Made by a program: the position numbers and the translations under genes
Shown: piece by piece, positions 9,318-18,059 of the stretch
Numbering within the stretch: position 1 is the first letter of the stretch
Layout of the letters: every line of letters begins with the position of its first letter
NCBI RefSeq assembly: GCF_900187365.1
Contig: NZ_FYDG01000002.1
Coordinates: 62,001 to 126,000, forward strand
Origin: Rhodoblastus acidophilus
GTDB taxonomy: Bacteria; Pseudomonadota; Alphaproteobacteria; Rhizobiales; Beijerinckiaceae
DNA length: 64,000 nt
Direction: 5' to 3'
Notes under the pieces: model-generated
Database searches by the model: none
Told to the model about the DNA's origin: nothing
The model's input: only the letters and a program-made list of their open reading frames with translations

Positions 9318-9907
9318 TCGTCCACCACATATTTCAGACCAGCCTTGAAATAATCGAAGCCGGTGTAAAGCGTGAGCAGCGCCGAAATCCACAGCAGGAA
9401 CAGGCCGATATGCACGGTGCCGGGCAGCACCAGCTCGCCCGCGCGTCCCGCGATCAAAAAGCCCAGCGCGACCAGCTGCACCGTGGTCTTCCATTTGGCC
9501 ACGGCCGAAACCGGCACCGGCACTTTTAGGTCGGCCAGAAATTCGCGCAGGCCGGACACCAGAATTTCACGGCAGAGAATCACGATGGCCGCCCACAACG
9601 ACCAGCTCTTGATCGTGCCGTCGGCCACCAGAATCATCAGCACCGCCGACACCAGCAGCTTGTCCGCGATCGGGTCGAGCATGCGCCCGAGCGCCGATTG
9701 CTGGTCCCAGATTCGCGCGAGATAGCCGTCGAAGAAATCGGTGACGGCGGCCACTGTGAACAGGCCCAGCGCCGTCCAGCGCAGCGAATATTCGTCGGGC
9801 CAGAACAGGCAGGCCACCACGGCCGGAACGATCAGCACCCGGCCGAAGGTGAGAATGTTCGGCAGGTTCCAGGTGCGGGCGCGCGAGCGGGCGGCGTTGA
9901 CGGTCAT
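9314..9907 (-). CDS. pgsA: CDP-diacylglycerol--glycerol-3-phosphate 3-phosphatidyltransferase
   Basis: This inner-membrane enzyme makes phosphatidylglycerol phosphate, the first committed step to PG and cardiolipin. The CDP-alcohol phosphotransferase signature D-x2-D-G-x2-A-R-x8-G-x3-D-x3-D is complete (TDFFDGYLAR ... GRMLDPIADK). Several hydrophobic helices follow and precede it. About 197 residues from ATG 9907, chosen because family proteins begin just before NLPNILTFGR; a longer in-frame start at 9985 would run back to the uvrC end. Four-base overlap with moaD downstream, 74 bases after uvrC. Confidence 0.92.
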   Translation of the reverse strand: MTVNAARSRARTWNLPNILTFGRVLIVPAVVACLFWPDEYSLRWTALGLFTVAAVTDFFDGYLARIWDQQSALGRMLDPIADKLLVSAVLMILVADGTIKSWSLWAAIVILCREILVSGLREFLADLKVPVPVSAVAKWKTTVQLVALGFLIAGRAGELVLPGTVHIGLFLLWISALLTLYTGFDYFKAGLKYVVDE

Positions 9908-9981
9908 ATCGGGAGGAACACCTTTTTTCCATATCGCGTCAAGGCAGAAAACGGTCGCAGCGGGCTGATCGGACGCACGCG

Positions 9982-11964
9982 TCACCCCTTCTCGTGAAAG
10001 TGATCGTAAACCAGTTTGGCCGTCGCCGCCGACAAGCCCGGCGTTTTCTCGAGATCGGCCAACGCCGCGCCCGCCACCGCCTTGGCCGTGCCGAACGCCT
10101 GCAGCAGCGCCCGCTTGCGGGCGGGGCCGACGCCCGCGATCTCGTCCAGCGGATTTTTGACAAACTCCTTCTTGCGCTTGGCGCGGTGGGTGCCGATGGC
10201 GAAGCGGTGCGCCTCGTCGCGCAGCCGCTGCACGAAATAGAGCGCGGGATCGCGCGGCGGCAGCCGGAACGGCTCGCGCCCCACGACAAAAAACGTCTCG
10301 CGCCCGGCGTCGCGGTCCACGCCCTTGGCGATCGAGGCCAGGGTGATTCCCTCCACGCCCAATTCCGTCATCACCTGCAGCGTCGCGGCGAACTGGCCCC
10401 GGCCGCCGTCGATCAGAATCAGATCGGGCTTGTGCGGGAAGGCGTCGGGATCGCTGCTTTCGGCCTCGCCCTCCTTGAGGATGCGCGTAAATCGCCGTCC
10501 CAACACCTCGCGCATCATGCCGTAATCGTCGCCGGGGGCGACGTCGGACTTGATGTTGAACGTGCGGTACTGATTCTTCACAAAGCCCTGCGGCCCCGCC
10601 ACCACCATGGCGCCGATGGCGGCGCTGCCCATGATGTGCGAATTGTCGTAAATCTCGACCCGGCGCGGCGGCTTTTCCATGCCAAACGCTGCGCCCAGCG
10701 CCTCCAGCAGCCGTTGCTGGCCGGCGGCGTCGGCCAGCTTGCGGCCGAGAGCCTCGCGGGCGTTGCGTTGCGCATGGCCCACCAGTTCGGCTTTTTCGCC
10801 GCGCTGCGGAACCAGAATTTCAACCTTGTGCCCCGCCCGCGCGGACAGCGCCTCCGCCAGCAGATCGGCCTCGTCGATCTCGTGCGACAGCAGCACGCAG
10901 CGCGGCGCCGGGCGGTCGGCGTAAAATTGCGCGACGAACGGGCCCAACACCTCGCCAGGCGACAACGCCTTGTCGGCGCGGGGATAATAGGCGCGGTTGC
11001 CCCAGTTCTGCCCGGCGCGGATGAACACGGCCTCGACGCAGAAGGCGCCGGCCTCCTGGTGCAGCCCGAAAATGTCCGCCTCCGGCGTGTTGCGCGGATT
11101 GACGCCCTGTTGCGCCTGGATGGCGGCGAGCGCGGCGATGCGGTCGCGCAGCCGGCCGGCGCGCTCGAACTCCAGATCTTCAGCGGCGGCGTTCATTTCC
11201 GCCGCCAGCCGCTCGCGCACCGCCCGCGATTTTCCACACAGGAAATCGCGGGCCTCGCTCGCCAGCGCCGCGTAGTCTTCGCGAGAAATCTCGCCGGTGC
11301 AAGGCCCGGAGCACCGCTTGATCTGGAACAGCAGACAGGGCCGGGTGCGGTTGTCGTAATAGGAATTCTCGCAGGTGCGCAGCAGGAACGCCTTCTGCAG
11401 CACGTCGAGCGTGCGGTTGACGGCCCAGACCCCGGCGAACGGCCCGAAATAATCGCCTTTGCGCGCCCGCGCCCCGCGATGCTTGGCGATCTGCGCGCCG
11501 CGCTCGTCCTTCGTCAGCAGGATATAGGGGAAGCTCTTGTCGTCGCGCAGCAGCACGTTGAAGCGCGGCTTGAGCTGCTTGATCAGATTGGCTTCGAGCA
11601 GCAGCGCCTCGACCTCGGTCTCGGTGGAGGCGAACACCATGGTCGCGGTCAGCGCGATCATGCGCGCGATGCGGTTGGTGTGGCCGCCCACCCGCATGTA
11701 GGAGGCGATGCGCTTCTTGATGCTCTTGGCCTTGCCGACATAGAGCACCGCCCCGTCGGCGCCGAGCATGCGATAGCAGCCGGGGCCGGCGGGCGCGTGT
11801 TTCCAGTGGTCGCGGATGACGCGGGCGCCGCGCTTGAGCGAATCCGCCGCCTGCTCGGCGTCGAAATCCAGCTCCACGCCCGTGTCGGGCGCAAGCTCCG
11901 CGTCGTCTTCGTCGTCCACACTGGCGATATCCGGAAGATCGTCCGGGCCGGAATTTGGAATCAT
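9982..11964 (-). CDS. uvrC: Excinuclease ABC subunit C
   Basis: This is the nuclease subunit of nucleotide excision repair, which cuts on both sides of the lesion with UvrB. The 660 residues show a GIY-YIG domain (GPGCYRMLG ... [13 protein letters not shown], about residues 57-90), a UVR motif (around 225-260), a Cys-rich stretch ([15 protein letters not shown]), the RNase H-like C-terminal nuclease ([19 protein letters not shown]) and a terminal helix-hairpin-helix ([13 protein letters not shown]). The acidic first 40 residues are a lineage extension. AGGAC lies just before the ATG. First gene of a uvrC-pgsA-moaD run; divergent from the lipoprotein gene. Confidence 0.96.
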   Translation of the reverse strand: MIPNSGPDDLPDIASVDDEDDAELAPDTGVELDFDAEQAADSLKRGARVIRDHWKHAPAGPGCYRMLGADGAVLYVGKAKSIKKRIASYMRVGGHTNRIARMIALTATMVFASTETEVEALLLEANLIKQLKPRFNVLLRDDKSFPYILLTKDERGAQIAKHRGARARKGDYFGPFAGVWAVNRTLDVLQKAFLLRTCENSYYDNRTRPCLLFQIKRCSGPCTGEISREDYAALASEARDFLCGKSRAVRERLAAEMNAAAEDLEFERAGRLRDRIAALAAIQAQQGVNPRNTPEADIFGLHQEAGAFCVEAVFIRAGQNWGNRAYYPRADKALSPGEVLGPFVAQFYADRPAPRCVLLSHEIDEADLLAEALSARAGHKVEILVPQRGEKAELVGHAQRNAREALGRKLADAAGQQRLLEALGAAFGMEKPPRRVEIYDNSHIMGSAAIGAMVVAGPQGFVKNQYRTFNIKSDVAPGDDYGMMREVLGRRFTRILKEGEAESSDPDAFPHKPDLILIDGGRGQFAATLQVMTELGVEGITLASIAKGVDRDAGRETFFVVGREPFRLPPRDPALYFVQRLRDEAHRFAIGTHRAKRKKEFVKNPLDEIAGVGPARKRALLQAFGTAKAVAGAALADLEKTPGLSAATAKLVYDHFHEKG

Positions 11965-12065
11965 GTCCTCATATCTGGGGTTTGATCCTGCTGCTGGACC
12001 TTTCGCGATTTTACCGTTAGCAATGTGGTTAAGAAAACGTCAACGAGACGCACGGGGAGTTTACA

Positions 12066-12650
12066 ATGGCCGCGCCGCGAGCTTGCTTCAGCTTGGCTGC
12101 AACTTGCGCCCTTCCCTTTATCCTTGCCGGTTGCTCGGGCGGCCTCGACCCGACCGCCACGGCCAGCGTGCAGAGCGCGCCGTCCAACGTGATTCGTCCC
12201 TCGGGCCTGAGCCCGCGCCCCGCCACGGTGGCGGTGACGCAGATGGATGCGCCCGAGCCGTTGAAATCGCAGTTCATGGCCTTGTTCAACGCCGACGTCG
12301 CCCAGCAGGATGTCGCCCTCACCAACAGCGCCGGCGCCCGTTATCTCGCGCGCGGCTATATTTCCGCCTATCCCGTCGAGGACGGCGCCCGACTCACCTA
12401 TGTCTGGGACATTTACGACGGCGACGCCCACCGCGCCCAGCGTCTCAACGACGAAATCGCCCTGAAGGGCGTCGCCGCCGATCCCTGGACGCTGGTGGAC
12501 GCCGCCGCCCTGTCCGCGCTGGCCCAGCGCAGCGCCGGAGAACTCGCCGCCTATCTCTCCAACACGCCGGAAGCGCTGGCGGCGGCGCAGCCGACGACGC
12601 CCGCCGCGACAGCCTCCGTTTCGGCGCTGTCCTACGCGCCGATCCGCTAG
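12066..12650 (+). CDS. Conserved lipoprotein of unknown function
   Basis: 194 residues with a signal peptide and lipobox (ILAGC, Cys at about residue 22), so it should be lipidated in the membrane. The mature protein has no motif I can name; after a Pro/Ser-rich linker, residues about 60-165 look like one alpha/beta domain (FMALFNADVAQQD, YLARGYISAYP, GARLTYVWDIYD). GGGAG lies six bases before the ATG. Divergent from uvrC and 117 bases upstream of prs; similar proteins seem to occur in this position in related bacteria, but I cannot verify that here. Confidence 0.7.
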   Translation: MAAPRACFSLAATCALPFILAGCSGGLDPTATASVQSAPSNVIRPSGLSPRPATVAVTQMDAPEPLKSQFMALFNADVAQQDVALTNSAGARYLARGYISAYPVEDGARLTYVWDIYDGDAHRAQRLNDEIALKGVAADPWTLVDAAALSALAQRSAGELAAYLSNTPEALAAAQPTTPAATASVSALSYAPIR

Positions 12651-12767
12651 GTGCGACGCTAAACCACGCAGGATTTTAACGAAATCACATTGAGCGCAGG
12701 CATTTTCATTGTTCATCGGCGCCGGCGCTGCTAAGACGCGGCCGTCCGTTCACCGAAATGACATGAG

Positions 12768-13712
12768 ATGTCTGGCGTCATGAAAATCCTTGCCGGCAAT
12801 TCCAATCGGCCCCTGAGCGAGGCCATCGCCGCCTATCTGGGGGTCCCCCTGACCAAATGTCAGGTGCGGCGCTTCGCCGATATGGAAGTCTTTGTCGAGA
12901 TTCTCGAAAATGTCCGAGGGCAGGATACGTTCGTCATCCAGTCGACGTCCTTCCCCACCAACGACCATCTGATGGAGGCGTTGATCATGATCGACGCCCT
13001 GCGCCGCGCCTCGGCGCGCCGCATCACGGCGGTCATGCCCTATTTCGGCTATGCCCGGCAGGACCGCAAACCCGGCCCGCGCACCCCGATCTCCGCCAAG
13101 CTGGTGGCCAACCTGATCACCCGCGCCGGCGCCGACCGCGTGCTCACGGTCGATCTCCACGCCGGCCAGATCCAGGGCTTTTTCGACATTCCGACGGACA
13201 ATCTGTTCGCCGCGCCGGTGCTGGTGCGCGACATTCAGGACAAGCTGGACCTGAGCAACGTCATGGTGGTTTCGCCTGACGTCGGCGGCGTGGTGCGCGC
13301 CCGCGCGCTGGCCAAGCGCATCAACGCGCCGCTCGCCATTGTCGACAAGCGCCGCGAGCGCGCCGGCGAATCCGAGGTGATGAACATCATCGGCGAGGTG
13401 AAGGGCAAGAATTGCATCCTGGTCGACGACATCGTCGATTCCGGCGGCACCCTGTGCAATGCGGCCGAGGCCCTGCTCAAAAAGGGCGCCACCGACGTGC
13501 GCGCCTATATCACGCACGGCGTGCTGTCGGGCGGCGCGGTGGCGCGCATTTCCGCCTCCATGCTCAAGGAGTTGGTGATCACCGATTCCATCGCCTCCAC
13601 CGAAGCCGTGCGCGTGGCGAGGAACATTCGCGTGGTTTCGATCGCGCCGCTGATCGGCGAGGCCATCGACCGCACCGCCAAGGAAGAGAGCGTTTCCAGC
13701 CTGTTCAACTAA
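12768..13712 (+). CDS. prs: Ribose-phosphate pyrophosphokinase
   Basis: Makes PRPP from ribose 5-phosphate and ATP, feeding purine, pyrimidine, histidine and tryptophan synthesis. The family motifs are all present: [11 protein letters not shown] at the N-terminus, [12 protein letters not shown] (ATP loop), [17 protein letters not shown], and the PRPP-binding loop [14 protein letters not shown]. 314 residues, standard length. An alternative ATG at 12780 (MKILAGNS) matches many relatives better; neither start has a strong Shine-Dalgarno. It is followed 106 bases later by apt, which uses its product. Confidence 0.96.
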   Translation: MSGVMKILAGNSNRPLSEAIAAYLGVPLTKCQVRRFADMEVFVEILENVRGQDTFVIQSTSFPTNDHLMEALIMIDALRRASARRITAVMPYFGYARQDRKPGPRTPISAKLVANLITRAGADRVLTVDLHAGQIQGFFDIPTDNLFAAPVLVRDIQDKLDLSNVMVVSPDVGGVVRARALAKRINAPLAIVDKRRERAGESEVMNIIGEVKGKNCILVDDIVDSGGTLCNAAEALLKKGATDVRAYITHGVLSGGAVARISASMLKELVITDSIASTEAVRVARNIRVVSIAPLIGEAIDRTAKEESVSSLFN

Positions 13713-13818
13713 ACCCGGCCGGGCGGAGGCCGCTTGGCCCCGCCCTCACGAAGCGGTTGCGCTTCCGGCGAATCGCGCGATATGGCTAAGCCGCCCCGTT
13801 CCGTCCCGTGAGTTTGCA

Positions 13819-14358
13819 ATGACCTTCGAAAACGATCTCAAATCCATCATCCGCACGATTCCCGACTATCCCAAGCCGGGCATCATGTTCCGCGACATCA
13901 CCACCCTGCTTGGCGACGCCCGCGCTTTTCGCCGCGCAGTCGATGAGCTGGTGCAGCCCTTCGCCGGCCAGAAGATCGACGCGGTCGCCGGCATGGAGGC
14001 GCGCGGCTTCATCTTGGGCGGCGCGGTCGCGCATCAGCTGTCCGCCGGCTTCATCCCGATCCGCAAGAAGGGCAAGCTGCCGCACACCACGGTTTCCGTC
14101 GCCTACAGCCTCGAATATGGCCTCGACGAAATGGAAATGCACTCGGACGCCGTCAAGCCCGGCGAAAAGGTGCTGCTGATCGACGACCTGATCGCCACCG
14201 GCGGCACCGCCACCGGCGCGATCAAGCTGCTGCGTCAGATGCAGGCCGATGTGGTCGCCGCCTGTTTCGTGATCGACCTGCCCGAACTCGGCGGCGCCGC
14301 GAAAATCCGCGCGCTCGACGTGCCGGTGCGCGCGCTGGTCGCGTTCGACGGCCATTGA
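13819..14358 (+). CDS. apt: Adenine phosphoribosyltransferase
   Basis: Salvages adenine to AMP with PRPP. 179 residues with the APRT hallmarks: [17 protein letters not shown] near the N-terminus, MEARGFILG, and the PRPP loop [17 protein letters not shown]. Lies directly after prs in the same direction, so substrate supply and salvage are probably co-transcribed. A compound hairpin follows the stop codon (14388-14436). Confidence 0.96.
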   Translation: MTFENDLKSIIRTIPDYPKPGIMFRDITTLLGDARAFRRAVDELVQPFAGQKIDAVAGMEARGFILGGAVAHQLSAGFIPIRKKGKLPHTTVSVAYSLEYGLDEMEMHSDAVKPGEKVLLIDDLIATGGTATGAIKLLRQMQADVVAACFVIDLPELGGAAKIRALDVPVRALVAFDGH

Positions 14359-14387
14359 GCGGCTCTTAAAAAGCGTGAAATCCTGTT

Positions 14388-14436
14388 AACGCACCCTTTT
14401 GGGCGCGTTGGCAAACTTTGTGTTTGCCGAACGCGC
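14388..14436. terminator. Overlapping hairpins after apt
   Basis: A nine-base stem (14388-14396 with 14401-14409, one G-U position, loop tttt) overlaps a longer alternative: 14403-14416 pairs with 14422-14436, a 14-base stem with one bulged base and a five-base loop. The two cannot form together because 14403-14409 is shared. There is no T-run after either. It probably ends apt or acts as a leader of the PilZ gene. Confidence 0.45.
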
Positions 14437-14540
14437 TCAAATGGCTTTCCGGCCCCGAAGGCCCCGCGCAAGCCAACCCGGCGACACTCGGCCAGACTGT
14501 GGATGTCCGCGAACCCGCGCGGCGGGCCAGGGAAGACCCG

Positions 14541-14864
14541 ATGTATTATGAGCGCCGCGCCTCGGTGCGCCACAAAATTTTCGACCATGTCGAAGCCGTG
14601 ATCTTCTACGGCGAGCGGCAAATCCGCGCCACCATCGCGGATATTTCTGACGACGGTCTGCGCCTCGTGCTCGACGAGACCGACAAGCATCCCCTGCCCC
14701 ATTCGTTGCAGGTCGGCAGCCACATCGAAGTGGCGGTCAAGGCTGACGACCGCGCCATCGAATGCGAGGTGCGCCGCATGGGCGAGGGCGAACTCGGCCT
14801 GCGCTATTTTGACGGCGTCAGCAATCTCAGACGCAAGGCGCTGATGAAAAAAATCATCGGCTGA
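14541..14864 (+). CDS. PilZ domain protein
   Basis: A 107-residue single-domain protein with the c-di-GMP-binding signature: RRASVRHK (RxxxR-type arginine cluster) at the N-terminus and DISDDGLRL (D/N-x-S-x-x-G) about 30 residues later. PilZ proteins act as cytoplasmic receptors that link c-di-GMP to motility, adhesion or exopolysaccharide. The start at 14541 is chosen because the PilZ arginine motif follows at once and AGGGAAG lies upstream; the longer frame to 14418 has no such support. No diguanylate cyclase is in the window, so its target is unknown. Confidence 0.85.
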   Translation: MYYERRASVRHKIFDHVEAVIFYGERQIRATIADISDDGLRLVLDETDKHPLPHSLQVGSHIEVAVKADDRAIECEVRRMGEGELGLRYFDGVSNLRRKALMKKIIG

Positions 14865-14918
14865 CAGGCTTCGCGCGAGTTTCGCGCGGAATAATGGTGA
14901 AAAGTCTGGATTCGCCCC

Positions 14919-15266
14919 ATGGTCAAGCCCGCCCTGTTTGTCGTTTCCCTCGTCTGCCTTCCGCTGCTGGCGCCCACGCCCGCTTACGCCCAAGCCAAGG
15001 TCCGCTGCGCCGTCGGCGACGTATGCGAACTCACCTTCCCGCTGTTCGGCTGCAAGGACGGCGAACCGCTGAAGAAATGGGTGGAGATTTTCGTCGATGA
15101 AAGCCACCAGAAGGCTGAGGAATATCTGACGACCGAGGAAAACGCCGGCCGCTGCGTGCGCTTCTACAAGGGCGACAAGCTGCGCATCCTGCGCTATATC
15201 GGCTTGAGCCGGCTGGAGGCGGCGCGCCCCGGCGAAGACCAGCGCTGGCTGATGCTGCTGAAATAA
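14919..15266 (+). CDS. Small secreted protein, function unknown
   Basis: 115 residues. Residues 1-24 form a signal peptide ending AYA. The mature part has four cysteines (CAVGDVC, GCKDG, GRCVRF), which could form two disulfides in the periplasm, and a conserved-looking C-terminus (GDKLRILRYIG). I do not recognise a domain. It follows the PilZ gene by 54 bases in the same direction, so they may share a transcript. Confidence 0.6.
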   Translation: MVKPALFVVSLVCLPLLAPTPAYAQAKVRCAVGDVCELTFPLFGCKDGEPLKKWVEIFVDESHQKAEEYLTTEENAGRCVRFYKGDKLRILRYIGLSRLEAARPGEDQRWLMLLK

Positions 15267-15342
15267 CTGGCGAGTCGGCGCGATGCCGGTTGAGCGCCGG
15301 CCGCACGCAAGGTAAGCAGACCGGTCTCCGCCGGAGCCGGCC

Positions 15343-16194
15343 ATGTCGAGCATGCTATGCGTCATCGTCAAGAATGAAGCGCCCTATCTGGTCGAATGGG
15401 TCGCCTGGCACCGCGCGATCGGTTTCGACATGATCGCCGTTTACGAAAACGATTCCACCGACCAGACCGCCGGTCTGCTTGGCCGCATGCGGCGTGTCGG
15501 CCTGATCGACGCCCACATCCCCTGGCCGACGGTGGCGGCCTCGCCGCAATTGCTGGCCTATTCCGACGCGGCGCGCGGCTGTCCCACCGACTGGCTGATG
15601 TTTCTCGACGCCGACGAATTCCTGATGCTCAAGACGGCGCGGCGGGTGAACGACTTCATCGCGTCCTTTCCCGCCGATGTCGCCTGCATCGGGGTGAACT
15701 GGCGGGTGTTCGGCTCGGCGGGCCAGACGGACTATGCGCCCGGCCTGGTGATGGAGCGGTTCCGGCGCGCGGCGCGCCCGGAGGCGCCGGTCAATCGCCA
15801 TGTCAAAAGCGTGTTCCGCCCCAACACAATCGCGGAAGTCCACATGCACGCCCCCGCGCTGCGCGAGGGCCGCGCGGTTCTGGCCAATGGCGCGCCGCTG
15901 GAAATGGCGCCGCACGGGCTGGCGACGACGGTGGATTGGTCGGTCGCGCAGGTGAACCATTATTTTTGCAAGAGCCTGGCCGAATACCGGATCAAGCGCG
16001 CGCGCGGCGACGTGCATCGCGGCGCCGACGACCCCGAGAAATACGACAAATACACCGACGCCCTGTTCGCGCACCACGACCTGAACGACGAACGCGACGA
16101 CAGCGCCGCGCCCTTTTTGCCCGAACTCGCGCTGGCCTGCGCCAATCTGCGGCGGCGCCTGGGCGTTTTACAGCCGGGCGAACACGCGTTCTAG
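15343..16194 (+). CDS. Family 2-type glycosyltransferase
   Basis: 283 residues of the GT2/DUF23-like type: it opens with CVIVKNEAPYLVEWVAWHRA and the acceptor-side phrase YENDSTDQT, then a DxD metal motif in WLMFLDADEFLM, and conserved NWRVFGS and VNHYFCKSLAEY segments. This subgroup is cytoplasmic and usually modifies surface glycans; its donor is not predictable. GGAG lies eight bases before the ATG. Ends 11 bases before the convergent fghA stop codon. Confidence 0.8.
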   Translation: MSSMLCVIVKNEAPYLVEWVAWHRAIGFDMIAVYENDSTDQTAGLLGRMRRVGLIDAHIPWPTVAASPQLLAYSDAARGCPTDWLMFLDADEFLMLKTARRVNDFIASFPADVACIGVNWRVFGSAGQTDYAPGLVMERFRRAARPEAPVNRHVKSVFRPNTIAEVHMHAPALREGRAVLANGAPLEMAPHGLATTVDWSVAQVNHYFCKSLAEYRIKRARGDVHRGADDPEKYDKYTDALFAHHDLNDERDDSAAPFLPELALACANLRRRLGVLQPGEHAF

Positions 16195-16205
16195 CGACGG
16201 CGCGG

Positions 16206-17039
16206 CTACAATCTTGCGCTATGCCACGCGATATGATCGGCCATGAACGTCGAAATGAAATAATAGGAATGGTCGTAGCCCTCGCGCATGTTGAGCGTGA
16301 GCGGGATTCCGGCCTTGTCGCACGCCTCGCGCAGCAGCCAGGGTTTTAGACCCTTGTCCAGAAACGAATCGGCCGATCCCTGATCGACCAGAAATTCTTT
16401 GAACCGCTTGCCGTCCGCGATCAGCAAGGTGGCGTCGTAATCGCGCCACGCCGCCTCCTCGGCGCCCAAATATTTGGTGAGCGCCGGAATCGACCAGTCG
16501 CTGGTCGAGGGCTGCACGATCGGCGCGAAGGCCGAACAGCTCTTGAAACGCTCGGGATGTTTCAGCGCCAGGGTCAGGGCGCCATGGCCGCCCATGGAAT
16601 GGCCCATCACCCCCTGCCGCGACAGGTCGGCGGCGGGAAACTGTTCCGCAATCAGTTGCGGCAGCTCCAGCGCTATGTAGGAATACATGCGGTAATTGCG
16701 GTCATAGGGCGCCTGGGTCGCATCGAGATAGAAGCCGGCGCCGGAGCCGAACCGCCAATTGTCCTTCTCGTCGGGCACATCCTCGCCGCGCGGCGAGGTG
16801 TCGGGACAGACGATCATCACGCCATGCTGCGCCGCCGCCGCCCGGAACTCGCCCTTGTCGGTGACATTGGCGTGGGTGCAGGTGAGGCCGGACAGATACC
16901 ACAGCACGGGAACCTTGCCCGCCTCGGCCTGAGGCGGGACGAACACCGAAAAAGTCATGGGCGTCCGCGTCTCACGCGAGTCGTGGCGATAGACGCCCTG
17001 CGCGCCGCCGTGGGATTTATTGGTCGAAACGGTTTCCAT
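16206..17039 (-). CDS. fghA: S-formylglutathione hydrolase
   Basis: Hydrolyses S-formylglutathione to formate and glutathione, the last step of the glutathione-dependent formaldehyde pathway in the cytoplasm. It has the alpha/beta-hydrolase (esterase D) nucleophile elbow GHSMGGHGAL, the DTSPRGEDVPD segment and YDHSYYFI near the C-terminus with the catalytic His. 277 residues from ATG 17039, with GGAG upstream; family length about 280. It lies downstream of gfa in the same direction, separated by an intrinsic terminator (17052-17083), so it may be expressed mostly by read-through or from its own promoter. Confidence 0.95.
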   Translation of the reverse strand: METVSTNKSHGGAQGVYRHDSRETRTPMTFSVFVPPQAEAGKVPVLWYLSGLTCTHANVTDKGEFRAAAAQHGVMIVCPDTSPRGEDVPDEKDNWRFGSGAGFYLDATQAPYDRNYRMYSYIALELPQLIAEQFPAADLSRQGVMGHSMGGHGALTLALKHPERFKSCSAFAPIVQPSTSDWSIPALTKYLGAEEAAWRDYDATLLIADGKRFKEFLVDQGSADSFLDKGLKPWLLREACDKAGIPLTLNMREGYDHSYYFISTFMADHIAWHSARL

Positions 17040-17051
17040 GAACGCTCCGCA

Positions 17052-17083
17052 AAAAGAGGGCGTCGGCGCATGCGCCGACGCCC
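17052..17083 (-). terminator. Intrinsic terminator/attenuator between gfa and fghA
   Basis: A perfect 26-base inverted repeat (17058-17070 with 17071-17083) is followed on the minus strand by TCTTTTT (17057-17051 region), the form of a rho-independent terminator. It begins after gfa and its T-run ends only about 12 bases before the fghA start, abutting the fghA ribosome-binding site. Confidence 0.75.
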
Positions 17084-17116
17084 GGCCTTGGTCATCGTAA
17101 CGCAAACGTGCAAGCC

Positions 17117-17689
17117 TCACGCCGCCAGTCGGCCCGACGCCTTGGCCACATGGGTGGCGATGGCGTCCATCAGCGGCGGCGACAGGCAATCGTAAGGCTC
17201 CAGCCCGACCGACTTGAGCTGCGCGCGCACCTCGCCCATTTGCGCCGGCGGGAAGCCGGCCTCAATGATCGACGACACGAAGGCGGCGAATTGCGGCTCC
17301 TGCCAGCCTTCGTCGCGCGACAGTTCGGTGTGGATGAAATCGAGGCCGTAGAACGGATGATTCGCGTTCTCAATCCGCCCATACATATGCACGCCGCAAT
17401 CGCGGCAGGCGTGGCGCTGGATCACCGCCGAGGCGTCGACGACATGCAGCTTTTCCGCGCCCGACACCACCTGGACATTGTCGCGCGGAACCACGCCGAC
17501 CACCGAGAACACCGCGCCTTCGGGCTTCCAGCATTTGGTGCAGCCGCAGGCGTGGTTGTGCAGCACGTCGCCGGTGATTCGCACCTGCACGGGATTGCTG
17601 GCGCATTTGCAGGTGAGCGTCCCGCCCGCGAAATTGGAGCTGCCCCTTCTCAGGCCATGGTCGATCGACGGATGCAGTTTGAGCGCCAT
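17117..17689 (-). CDS. gfa: S-(hydroxymethyl)glutathione synthase (Gfa)
   Basis: Speeds the condensation of formaldehyde with glutathione, feeding FrmA. 190 residues with the zinc cysteines of the family: [15 protein letters not shown] and [12 protein letters not shown], plus PFYGLDFIH. The start at 17689 is fixed by an AGGAGG box six bases upstream; an in-frame open stretch continues to 17932 but holds an 18-bp repeat rather than conserved protein. It heads the gfa-fghA pair and is divergent from the PQQ-associated binding protein gene. Confidence 0.93.
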   Translation of the reverse strand: MALKLHPSIDHGLRRGSSNFAGGTLTCKCASNPVQVRITGDVLHNHACGCTKCWKPEGAVFSVVGVVPRDNVQVVSGAEKLHVVDASAVIQRHACRDCGVHMYGRIENANHPFYGLDFIHTELSRDEGWQEPQFAAFVSSIIEAGFPPAQMGEVRAQLKSVGLEPYDCLSPPLMDAIATHVAKASGRLAA

Positions 17690-18059
17690 ATGTACCTCCT
17701 TGCGCGCCTGGGAGACGTTTGACCAGGGTGAGACATTTGATGTGGGTGAGACTTTTGACGTGGGTGAGACTTGGCCGGCCGCCGGACCCGCATCGGCCCC
17801 GGCGTTTCTGTTGAAGAATTTCATAAGCTGTCGCAGCATCGCAGAAGCCTCCACTTTGGCGCGCGGCTTGGCCGCAAGCATTCTTGAGCCCAGCAAACAA
17901 TTCCCGCGTATACTTCCGCAAACAAAATTCAAGTCTTGCCGAAAAACGACGGTTCGATGATTATGCCACGGAGGCTCTGCCGCTGCATGGGCGGACGTCT
18001 TAGTTCTCTCTTATGATTTTCAAATTGACGGCTTAGAAATAATCGGCTCAATTCTTATC
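17690..18059. promoter_or_regulatory. Divergent control region of gfa and the PQQ-associated genes
   Basis: 370 bases with no convincing gene between two divergent transcription units. It holds the gfa ribosome-binding site, an 18-bp direct repeat (17712-17774) and, from about 17900, an AT-richer stretch suited to promoters. No consensus sigma site can be asserted. Confidence 0.5.
17712..17774. repeat. 18-bp tandem repeat in the gfa leader
   Basis: Three full units (17712-17729, 17730-17747, 17748-17765), each of the form gagac(g/a/t)tttga followed by a (g)ggt end, and a half unit from 17766. The repeat lies 23 bases upstream of the gfa start. It could bind a regulator as iterated sites or shape the leader RNA. 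Confidence 0.75.

Noticed and set aside
17712-17932. N-terminal extension of Gfa encoded by the 18-bp repeats
   Set aside because: An AGGAGG box six bases before ATG 17689 and the family's normal length favour the short form; not fully excluded.
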